The notes beneath the pieces were generated by a model, which was not told the origin of the DNA, did not search any database, and saw nothing but the letters and a program-made list of their open reading frames with translations. From Archangium minus (GTDB lineage Bacteria > Myxococcota > Myxococcia > Myxococcales > Myxococcaceae), in assembly GCF_044360475.1 (NCBI RefSeq), contig NZ_CP043494.1, positions 12,028,001 through 12,092,000 on the forward strand: DNA of 64,000 bases, written 5' to 3'. Positions 57,621 to 64,000 of this stretch are shown in pieces. The translations under genes were made by a program, and so were the position numbers. The stretch's first letter is position 1. Every line of letters begins with the position of its first letter.

Positions 57621-60518
57621 TCAGTACCGACCCTTGAGGCCGAGGATGGGCAGCACGATGGGCAGACCCGTGGGCTTCTTCTCCAGGGGAATGTTCCCGC
57701 CACCCATGTAGTCGAAGCTGACCACCTCCTGGCTGATCGTCACGTTGAGCATGTCCAGGTAGGCCTCGAGCGTGAAGGTCTCATAGGCCCACGCCTTGGA
57801 CAGCCGCAGATCGAAGCGGAAGAAGGACGGCAGCCGGTCCGCCTGGTCTCGGCCCACGGCGATCCATCCCGGCCGCCCGTTGCCGTCCGTGCCCTCCACC
57901 ATCGTGCGGCTGGTGAGGTTGCCCGACTCCGGACGGCCGGTGTTGAAGTGCAGCACACCGCCCAGGGTGATGTTGTTGGAGAACTTGTAGCTGAGCACCA
58001 GGTTGGCGACATGCGTCTGGTCGAACACGTAGGGCAGGTATGCCTCGGCCTCGCCTACCGGCTGGCCGTTCTCGTAGCGCGTGAAGCGTGTGAAGCGCGT
58101 GCTGCGCTGCAAGGAGTAGGACAGCCAGCCGAACCAGTTGCCGCCCAACGGGCGGCGAATGAGCAGCTCCAGCCCGTATGACATGCCGTGGCTGCGCAGG
58201 TTCGGCAACTCGAAGTCGGGGATGGGCTCCTCGTCCTGACGCATCCCCCGCACGAGACTTCCGCCCCTCGGTCTCCCGGGCTCCACGGGCCCGCCCGGCG
58301 GATCGACGACGATGGGCGGCTCCTCCGTGTTGAAGGGCGTCAGCTCCACCGTGCGCAGCATCGGGTTGACGTAGCCCTCGAGGCTCACGTCGAAGCCCCA
58401 TAGGTCCTTGTACTCCGCACCCGCGGAGATCTGCAGGGCCCGCTGTAGTCCCTGGCTCAGTGCCGCGATGTCGACGATGGGCAGGCTGATGAGCGTGGTG
58501 GGCGGCTGGTGGTAGAGGCCCACGCCGCCCTTGAGCGTGAGCTGCTCGCTCATCTTCCGGCGCACGGAGAGACGCGGCTCCACCGCGAGCTTATTGATGC
58601 CGCCGGCCAGGTGATAGTTGTCCACGCGCACGCCGGGCACCACCTTCCACGCCGGGTGCTTGTCCCACAGCAGCTCCGCCCACAGCCCGCTGAAGGTGGC
58701 GAGCGCCACCGGCAACTCGAGGCTCACCCTCTCAAGCGGGCCGCCCCCCTCTGGGCGAGAGCTCTGGTTGAGGGCCACCAGCGCGCGCTTGTGGTCCACG
58801 TCCAGGCCGCCACGCAGGGAGAGGCCCTCGCCCAGCTTCCGCTCGTAGCCCATCCGCGCGATGACGTTGGGCTGGTCGATGTGGATGGTGGTGCCCCCAT
58901 CACGCGCGCTCTCGCTGCCAATGGCGAAGCGGTCCAACCCCACCGTGACGCCCGCCTCCAGCTCGCCGCCTCCCACGGGGTGGCGGTAGCGCAGATCCAA
59001 CCGGTGGAAGAGGACGGCCTGCAGCGCGGTGGTGCCGGAGTCGCTCGTTGCCTGCGTGCCGAAGGTGTCCGAGGAGCCGAAGGCGAAGAGGCGCAGCCGG
59101 CCCGGCCCCACCTCCTGCTCGACGCGGGCCTGGTAGTCATAGAAGTCCAGCACCAGCTTCGAGTCGCTCGCGCCGGGCGGTTGCAGCGCGTTCGCCGCGA
59201 GGGCGATCAACCACGGCGTATACGACAGGCGGCCCGCCACCGAGACGTTGGTGCCCGTGGACTGGAAGGGGTACTCGATGAAGAGACCCGCGTTGATGAA
59301 GTCCGCGTAGGCGCTGCCATGAACCCGGTCATCGCGCGGGCGGGTCAGCCGGCCCTCCACCGCGCCGCCCGTGAGCCGCCCGTACTGGGTAGACGGGTTG
59401 CCCGCGTAGAAGTCGATGGTGTCGATGAAGTCCGGGTGGATGACCGCGGGCCCGAGGAAGAGGTGGAAGAGGATGGGGACGCGGATGCCGTCGAGGAAGT
59501 AGCCAGTGGAGGCCGGCTGGCTGCCACGTACCACCGGGTACGAGACGCCCGAGAGCATGCTGTTCACACCGGGCATCAGCATCATCACTCGGAAGGGGTC
59601 CCCCATCGTGCCGGGAATCTCCCGCAGCTCCGCGTCGTGCAGCGTGACGCGGGACACCTCCGTGCGCTCGCGATCGCCGCGCACCACCGTCTCGTACGGG
59701 TTCACCACCAGCGGCTCCAGGCCGTACACCACCTCGAGCGTCTCCCCCTGGCGGACCTCCTCGCGGAAGGCGTTGGGCTTGTGACCGGGAGCGGAGACGC
59801 GCACCCACTGGGTGCCCGGGGGCAGCCTCGCCTCGAAGCGCCCATCCGGCCCTGTCTCCACGGCCAGGTCCTGCGCCGCGTCCGACACCAGCACCGCGCC
59901 CACCAGCGGCTGGCGGTTCCCCTTGGCCCGTACCAGGCCACGCAGCGTGATGGGCCGCGAGGCCGGGTCCTCCGTGGCCACCACCTGCTGGGGCGCCTCG
60001 AAGCGGTACTCGAACTGGAGCCGCACCTGCACCGGCACGCCGTCCACCTTCGCGGGAGAGAAGCGCAGCCCGGGCGCGGCATGGAGCGCGGCCTCATCCA
60101 ACAACGGGTGCAGGGCCTGGAGCAGCCGGACCTCGGCCACCTCTCCCTGCTCGTCCACCAGCAGCTCCAACCGCACGGTGCCCGCTACCGGCTGCGCAGC
60201 GAGCGCCTCGGGGTAGCGCGCAGGCGAGTCCGCCATCAACTGGGGCGCCTCAAAGCGCGGCTGTGTGCCCCCGTCGCCCGCCCCTGCCCCGTCCAGGGCG
60301 AAGCCTCCGTCGGAGCGCTGAAGGTCCACCTCCGTCTGCACCAGGCCCGCATCGGGAGCGCCAGCGAGGGGCGCGTCCGGAAGATTCTGGAGACCGGGAG
60401 GAGTGGTGGGCGCCTGCGCTCGCGCCGCAGTGAGGGGGAGCAACCCGGCCAGCACCAGCAGGCCCAGGGCCACCCGCGGTCCCCACCACGCGTTCAACCG
60501 CGTCAGCTCGTTCACCAT
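57621..60518 (-). CDS. TonB-dependent receptor with N-terminal TonB-like domain
   Basis: 965 residues from the ATG at 60518 (a second ATG 54 bases upstream is less likely). Signal peptide about 1-35. Residues 90-175 resemble the C-terminal domain of TonB (PARYPEALAAQPVAGTVRLE, LDEAALHAAPGLRFSPAKV). A carboxypeptidase-regulatory-like domain follows (about 190-255), then the plug (YPVVRGSQPASTGYFLDGIRVP) and an outer-membrane beta-barrel to GLKGRY, ending in an aromatic residue as barrels do. TonB-dependent receptors import siderophores, cobalamin or oligosaccharides. The fused TonB-like domain may pre-load or regulate coupling. The stop lies 14 bases before the JAMM gene start. Confidence 0.9.
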   Translation of the reverse strand: MVNELTRLNAWWGPRVALGLLVLAGLLPLTAARAQAPTTPPGLQNLPDAPLAGAPDAGLVQTEVDLQRSDGGFALDGAGAGDGGTQPRFEAPQLMADSPARYPEALAAQPVAGTVRLELLVDEQGEVAEVRLLQALHPLLDEAALHAAPGLRFSPAKVDGVPVQVRLQFEYRFEAPQQVVATEDPASRPITLRGLVRAKGNRQPLVGAVLVSDAAQDLAVETGPDGRFEARLPPGTQWVRVSAPGHKPNAFREEVRQGETLEVVYGLEPLVVNPYETVVRGDRERTEVSRVTLHDAELREIPGTMGDPFRVMMLMPGVNSMLSGVSYPVVRGSQPASTGYFLDGIRVPILFHLFLGPAVIHPDFIDTIDFYAGNPSTQYGRLTGGAVEGRLTRPRDDRVHGSAYADFINAGLFIEYPFQSTGTNVSVAGRLSYTPWLIALAANALQPPGASDSKLVLDFYDYQARVEQEVGPGRLRLFAFGSSDTFGTQATSDSGTTALQAVLFHRLDLRYRHPVGGGELEAGVTVGLDRFAIGSESARDGGTTIHIDQPNVIARMGYERKLGEGLSLRGGLDVDHKRALVALNQSSRPEGGGPLERVSLELPVALATFSGLWAELLWDKHPAWKVVPGVRVDNYHLAGGINKLAVEPRLSVRRKMSEQLTLKGGVGLYHQPPTTLISLPIVDIAALSQGLQRALQISAGAEYKDLWGFDVSLEGYVNPMLRTVELTPFNTEEPPIVVDPPGGPVEPGRPRGGSLVRGMRQDEEPIPDFELPNLRSHGMSYGLELLIRRPLGGNWFGWLSYSLQRSTRFTRFTRYENGQPVGEAEAYLPYVFDQTHVANLVLSYKFSNNITLGGVLHFNTGRPESGNLTSRTMVEGTDGNGRPGWIAVGRDQADRLPSFFRFDLRLSKAWAYETFTLEAYLDMLNVTISQEVVSFDYMGGGNIPLEKKPTGLPIVLPILGLKGRY

Positions 60519-60610
60519 GCGCACCCGTCCATGCAGGGAGGGGGGATGATGACGCCAGCCCCCCAGAACCAAGACAAGCCCTGGCTACCACGGAGGGGCT
60601 CGCCTGCCCG

Positions 60611-60991
60611 CTAGCGCTTCTGCAACGCTGCTGCCACCAGACCAATCAGCTTGAGCTGCGCAGCATCCAGTTTGCGCAAGGTGCGCATGAGGCGACGCAG
60701 CTCGGGGACTTCGTCGTACTCCTCGGAGGGGGCGGACTCAGCCACCCACGTGGGCACCTCGCCGGTGTTGAGGCCCAGGAAGATATCCGAAGGCGTGCGC
60801 AGCGCGATGCACAGCCGTCGCAGCGAAGGCACACTGGGCAACATCCGCCCGCGCTCCAACCGGCCGTACACCTCGGTCGCCAGCCCCACCCGCTCCGCCA
60901 CGTCCGCCTGGGTCAGCCCCGCCCGCTGCCGCGCCTCACGCGCGATCTCGCCAACGTTTGCTGCGAGCTTGCCGGTCGACGGTTGTCCCAT
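60611..60991 (-). CDS. XRE-family transcriptional regulator
   Basis: 126 residues from the ATG at 60991; an in-frame ATG at 61024 adds 11 residues and cannot be excluded. The helix-turn-helix is at about 14-70: AREARQRAGLTQADVAERVG and TEVYGRLERGRMLPSV. The C-terminal part (ELRRLMRTLRKLDAAQLKLIG) is a helical dimerisation-like region. Possibly controls the TonB-receptor gene that lies 92 bases downstream on the same strand, but this is only positional. Confidence 0.88.
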   Translation of the reverse strand: MGQPSTGKLAANVGEIAREARQRAGLTQADVAERVGLATEVYGRLERGRMLPSVPSLRRLCIALRTPSDIFLGLNTGEVPTWVAESAPSEEYDEVPELRRLMRTLRKLDAAQLKLIGLVAAALQKR

Positions 60992-61024
60992 GGTGGTTCT
61001 CTGGCTCTCGGTGAGGCGACCCAT

Positions 61025-61459
61025 CAGGCCATCTGCTTAGAGCCGGACAGCGACCCGCGACAGGACAGGATGGGTAGTCGGAGAAACCTGGGACCCTAAG
61101 AGTGCTCGGCGCAACGAGGGGAACGGGTGGCGTGCACGCGGTGCGCACCGGCATGGAGTTCCAGAGGTGAACCGAACGCTTCAGGTCGTCTCCCGCGCCA
61201 GAGGCGACAGGTGACGAGATGACCATTCACGTCCTGCGTGGGACATGGGACCCGGTTCTTGCCTTTCCCGAGTACCCCGGATGTCCCACTCCGAACGATT
61301 CCAGGTCCAACCCCCCCTCCCGGGCGTCTTTTGCCCATCCCGCGGCCCCACATCGGTCCACGAGCCAACCCTTCACCCGAACCGCCGTACCTGTCCTCCA
61401 GGACAGTAGAGCCCGTCGTGCTATGGCGCGCCCTCGGAGAGGGAAGGGCCAGGAGGACG
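61025..61459. other. Intergenic region between divergent regulators
   Basis: 435 bases without a supported gene between the XRE regulator and a response regulator. It has a wide inverted repeat TGGGACAT / ATGTCCCA (61239-61288, 34-base spacer) and a compact palindrome CTGTCCT-CC-AGGACAG (61391-61406). Either could be an operator for the adjacent XRE protein. No homopolymer terminator is evident. Confidence 0.5.
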
Positions 61460-61831
61460 ATGAGAGAAGGGCGTCACCGCGTCCTCGTGGTGGAGGACCA
61501 TGCGGACAGCAGGGAGTTGCTCGCCGAGTTCCTCGAAGCGCTTGGCTACGAGGTCGATGTGGCGGCCAACGGCCTGGAGGCACTCGAACGGCTGAGGGGC
61601 GCCCCCTGCCCGACGGTGATGCTGCTGGATTTGATGATGCCGGTGATGAGCGGCTGGGAGCTGATGCGCCACGTGCGCGAGGACCCGGTGCTGCGCTCGA
61701 TGGCGGTGGTGGTGGTGTCCGGCGCGGGTGAGTCCCAGTCCCTGCCCGAGGGCATCCTGGGCGCCGTGCCCAAGCCGGTGGACCTCAACGCGTTGAGGGC
61801 CTACCTCAAGGCAGCCACGCGGCGGAGTTAG
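61460..61831 (+). CDS. Single-domain response regulator
   Basis: 123 residues from the ATG at 61460; AGGAGG at 61451 is close to the start but usable. Receiver motifs: VLVVEDHADS, phospho-Asp in MLLDLMMPVMSG, Ser in VVVSGAG, Lys in VPKPVDLNAL. It has no DNA-binding output and no neighbouring kinase, so it probably receives phosphate from one of the orphan kinases and acts by protein contact. The stop overlaps that of the convergent small gene by four bases. Confidence 0.92.
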   Translation: MREGRHRVLVVEDHADSRELLAEFLEALGYEVDVAANGLEALERLRGAPCPTVMLLDLMMPVMSGWELMRHVREDPVLRSMAVVVVSGAGESQSLPEGILGAVPKPVDLNALRAYLKAATRRS

Positions 61832-62091
61832 AGCGGAGCGGGCGCGGTGGAGAGGCGGAGCTCACCGGACAGATCGAGCATCTCCACCTGTTCCCGCGAG
61901 CGGTCCAGCCGATAGCTGACCTGGAAGCCGGAGGGCAGCCGCACCACGCCGACTTCGAGGCCCATGCGGAGCGGAGGCCGGGAGCCCACGAGCCGCTGGG
62001 ACAGCTCACGGAGAACGAGTCCCCTCACGCCGGAAGGACAGCGCGACAGGAGGCGCGCCACCTGCTGCGAGAGTGTGAACTGGAGAGCCAT
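61828..62091 (-). CDS. Small hypothetical protein (87 aa)
   Basis: 87 residues from the ATG at 62091; longer starts are open but weaker. Compact alpha/beta pattern with a helix (MALQFTLSQQVARLLSRCP), then VRGLVLRELSQRLVG and strands VGVVRLPSGFQVSYRLDR, EQVEMLDLSGELRL. The strand order recalls RelE/ParE-like small proteins, but no antitoxin is adjacent and key residues are not clear, so I leave it unassigned. Confidence 0.6.
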   Translation of the reverse strand: MALQFTLSQQVARLLSRCPSGVRGLVLRELSQRLVGSRPPLRMGLEVGVVRLPSGFQVSYRLDRSREQVEMLDLSGELRLSTAPAPL

Positions 62092-62255
62092 GACCCCAAG
62101 CTGGTCATGCGTACAGGGAGCCGCAAGAAACCGAGAACCCCCCGCCTTCGACATCTGTCTCCTTGTGGGCACGGAGGATTACGGAGGAAAGGACAGATGA
62201 GCGCCAGTCGTATGCTCGGGACTCGCACGCCCCGTACAAGGGGCAGGAGTCACGC

Positions 62256-62813
62256 ATGAACAGGCGCTTGAGGATGTTGCGCTGGCTCTTGCTGGTGACC
62301 GCCATCGTATTGGGAGGGCCCGGATCAGCATTGGCCGGACCGCCAACGCTGCCACCCACTCACCTGATGGCTGTCGCTGAATCCACCCGGCTCAAGCTTC
62401 TGGCCTGTCTCGCTCGAGGTGACATCGCTGGCGCCATGGCCCTGTACGAGGCCCATACGGGCCGTGTGCCACCGTCGTGGCTGCAGGACCTGCAGGTGGC
62501 CTTTGCCGTGTCGAGCCAGGCCATCAACAAGTGCCAGGAAGTAGCGCGCACCATCCACACCGCATTCCTTCGATTGGGCCAGAATCCTCAGTACGTCGCC
62601 CTCAGAGCCAAGGAGAGGTACGACTTCATGACGTTTGACCTCGTGAGCGGCAAGTCACCCACGGTGACATCCAACGGATACCACGTCGCTGTCATGCTCG
62701 AAGGCAAGGTCTACGACGCCTACACGGGGCCTCTCGGAATGAAGTTGGAGGACTACCTCAGCCGGCTCCACGCCCCCGCGGGCGTTGTATGGAACGTGGT
62801 GACCACCCCATGA
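62256..62813 (+). CDS. Exported papain-fold toxin candidate
   Basis: 185 residues from the ATG at 62256, with AGGAGT five bases upstream. Signal peptide about 1-28 (LRWLLLVTAIVLGGPGSALA). The C-terminal half has a papain-like triad in order: Cys93 in INKCQEVARTI, His143 in SNGYHVAVMLEG and Asp154 in KVYDAYTGPLG, the pattern of papain-fold domains that end polymorphic toxins and act as deamidases or proteases. Unlike most, it has no long delivery domain, so it may act in the periplasm of the producer or be passed by contact. The start codon of the next gene overlaps its stop (ATGA), as in toxin/immunity pairs. Confidence 0.65.
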   Translation: MNRRLRMLRWLLLVTAIVLGGPGSALAGPPTLPPTHLMAVAESTRLKLLACLARGDIAGAMALYEAHTGRVPPSWLQDLQVAFAVSSQAINKCQEVARTIHTAFLRLGQNPQYVALRAKERYDFMTFDLVSGKSPTVTSNGYHVAVMLEGKVYDAYTGPLGMKLEDYLSRLHAPAGVVWNVVTTP

Positions 62814-63169
62814 GGACAGGAAATGATTCGACCGAGAACGCTTCGCGGAGCGGGCACGTGAGGCTGTTGGACTACCTGATCCTCATCCGGAGGGACATGA
62901 TCGCCGGGAGGTTCGGGATGCACCTCGGCGAACCCGATGTCGATCGCCTGCTCGGGTTCGTCACCGGGTACCACGCCTGCCAGGTCGTCAATGGCATCGA
63001 TGACGTGGAGTACGGACGCTTCCGAGATTGGCTTCGCGACGTGAAGCACGAGTTCCCTCCGGAGGGCTGGGCCGCCAAGTACCTCCGCGACTGTGGGGGA
63101 AATCACGAGCAGGCCATCCGCAAGTACCTCGACTTCGTCGCCGAGTTCGTCGCGCTGAGTACAAAGTAA
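62810..63169 (+). CDS. Immunity-protein candidate paired with papain-fold toxin
   Basis: 119 residues, no signal peptide. Predicted all-helical with aromatic and acidic residues (DVEYGRFRDWLRDVKHEFPP, EQAIRKYLDFVAEFVAL) as often seen in immunity proteins of polymorphic toxin loci. It starts inside the toxin stop codon (ATGA at 62810), so the two are translated together. I do not recognise a named family; the role rests on context. If the toxin is exported, a cytoplasmic immunity protein implies the toxin acts in the cytoplasm of a recipient cell. Confidence 0.6.
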   Translation: MRTGNDSTENASRSGHVRLLDYLILIRRDMIAGRFGMHLGEPDVDRLLGFVTGYHACQVVNGIDDVEYGRFRDWLRDVKHEFPPEGWAAKYLRDCGGNHEQAIRKYLDFVAEFVALSTK

Positions 63170-63190
63170 CGTCCAGCACGGCGCCCACGC

Positions 63191-64000
63191 TCAGCGCAGC
63201 ACCACCCGTCGCACCGCGCCTCGCGTCAGGTCCACCCGGGTCAGCCGGCCTGCCGTGTCGAAGATCAGCAGTTCCTCGTTCAGGAAGCGCACGGACACCG
63301 AGTGCTCGCCCGTGAAGACGAAATGCACGAGCTCCCTGCCCCGCCCCCGTTCCATCAGCCACACCTGATCGCAGATCGGCGAGTGATCCACCGCCGCCAT
63401 CCAGGCCCCACCGAGCACCAGTTCCCTCGGCACCCGCTCGGTAGGTGTGGGCAGCGGCACCAGACGCCCCGCGGAAGGACCCACCCATCGCATCCCGTCC
63501 GGAGCGAGCACCGCCAGGTCGCCATCCCTCCTCAACGAGAGAGACCGCACCTCCTCCACCTTCCCTCCAGGCAGCGTCTGGCGCGAGCGCAACGTGGGGT
63601 CCGGCAAGGAGTAGCTCCAGCGCTCAATCTCCGCCTCCCCGGTATGGGTGGCGAAGCTCATCTCGGAAGGCCCCACCGCCACCGCTAGCACCCGCCCGCC
63701 CACCTGTGGCACCCGCCACAGCGCCCGAGGCTCCGCGGCGAGCGCATCCACCGCCATCACCGTGTCCTCCACGGCGAGGAACCACAGGCTCCCGTCGTAC
63801 ACCGGGGCGAAGGCATCCGCTCGCAGGTCACACCACGGCTCGGCCCGGCGCCGCGCCAGGTCCAACCGGGAGAGACGCTTCAACCCTCCTCGCGGCGCGA
63901 GCGCCAGCGCCCGGTCCTCGTGCACCGAGAGCACCAGAGAGAAGGCAGGCACGTCGAAGTGCGCCACGCACCGGCCGTCCATCGTGACGAGCCGGGCCCC
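63191..64000 (-). CDS. Beta-propeller-like protein, 5' end outside the window
   Basis: At least 270 residues; the frame is open to the window edge, and codons before the ATG at 63982 (reading GARLVT) continue the same strand pattern, so the gene most likely extends beyond base 64000. Repeated blades such as SLVLSVHEDRALALAPRG, PVYDGSLWFLAVEDTVMAVD, RSLSLRRDGDLAVLAPDG and MRWVGPSAGRLV fit a WD40- or YVTN-like propeller; it ends RVDLTRGAVRRVVLR. Function cannot be judged without the N-terminal part. Confidence 0.8.
   Translation of the reverse strand, partial: GARLVTMDGRCVAHFDVPAFSLVLSVHEDRALALAPRGGLKRLSRLDLARRRAEPWCDLRADAFAPVYDGSLWFLAVEDTVMAVDALAAEPRALWRVPQVGGRVLAVAVGPSEMSFATHTGEAEIERWSYSLPDPTLRSRQTLPGGKVEEVRSLSLRRDGDLAVLAPDGMRWVGPSAGRLVPLPTPTERVPRELVLGGAWMAAVDHSPICDQVWLMERGRGRELVHFVFTGEHSVSVRFLNEELLIFDTAGRLTRVDLTRGAVRRVVLR

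Noticed and set aside
1..64000. tRNA, rRNA, insertion sequences and prophage
   Set aside because: Looked for cloverleaf-like segments, transposase motifs and phage structural genes and saw none.

Overview
The window looks like chromosomal DNA of a myxobacterium, most likely suborder Cystobacterineae (Myxococcus, Archangium, Cystobacter or similar). I base this on the high G+C content, tightly packed genes, many sensor kinases and response regulators, two separate chemosensory (Che) clusters, PilZ proteins, many lipoproteins, and a toxin/immunity pair that resembles the SitA/SitI kin-discrimination lipoproteins of Myxococcus. Assignments rest on motifs and family features read by eye; no database search was run. 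I see no rRNA, tRNA, CRISPR array, transposase or phage block.

Layout. 1-6.6 kb: an aldo/keto reductase, a predicted outer-membrane protein, a 1358-residue helical repeat protein built from near-identical 600-bp DNA units, and a small exported protein. 6.8-11.7 kb: a RIO-type kinase with a repetitive disordered tail, a phytoene-desaturase-like oxidase, and a frameshifted JAMM-motif lipoprotein followed by a partner lipoprotein. 11.7-23.9 kb: chemosensory cluster 1 (CheW, CheR-TPR, CheW, MCP, CheA-REC, CheB, all joined by 4-base overlaps), flanked by two sensor kinases; its gene content is like Pseudomonas Wsp. 23.9-27.8 kb: a helical hypothetical, a beta-barrel candidate coupled to a family-1 glycosidase lipoprotein, and tandem PilZ genes. 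27.8-36.5 kb: chemosensory cluster 2 on the minus strand (REC-REC-PilZ, CheY-like, GAF, CheA, two near-duplicate MCPs of which one is frameshifted, CheW, CheR), with no CheB.

37-51 kb: a zinc-ribbon hypothetical divergent from cutA with a 10-bp perfect inverted repeat between them, an S9 peptidase whose nucleophile serine is replaced, a GAF protein, a TerC-family membrane protein, a receiver/pseudo-kinase/basic-protein operon, a Fur-family regulator, a surface lipoprotein, a metallophosphoesterase, a sensor kinase and a DEAD-box helicase. 51-64 kb: a SitA/SitI-like lipoprotein toxin and immunity pair, DoxX, a PAS sensor kinase, a TonB-dependent receptor followed by a second (intact) JAMM lipoprotein/partner cassette, an XRE regulator, a lone receiver, an exported papain-fold toxin candidate with a translationally coupled immunity candidate, and the end of a beta-propeller-like gene that runs off the window.

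The most interesting material is (i) a two-gene lipoprotein cassette present twice, about 46 kb apart, whose first gene carries a JAMM-type metal-binding motif; (ii) two unrelated toxin/immunity pairs; (iii) the large repeat protein with a hydrophobic C-terminus; and (iv) a tandem MCP pair apparently homogenised by gene conversion, with a one-base homopolymer frameshift in one copy.
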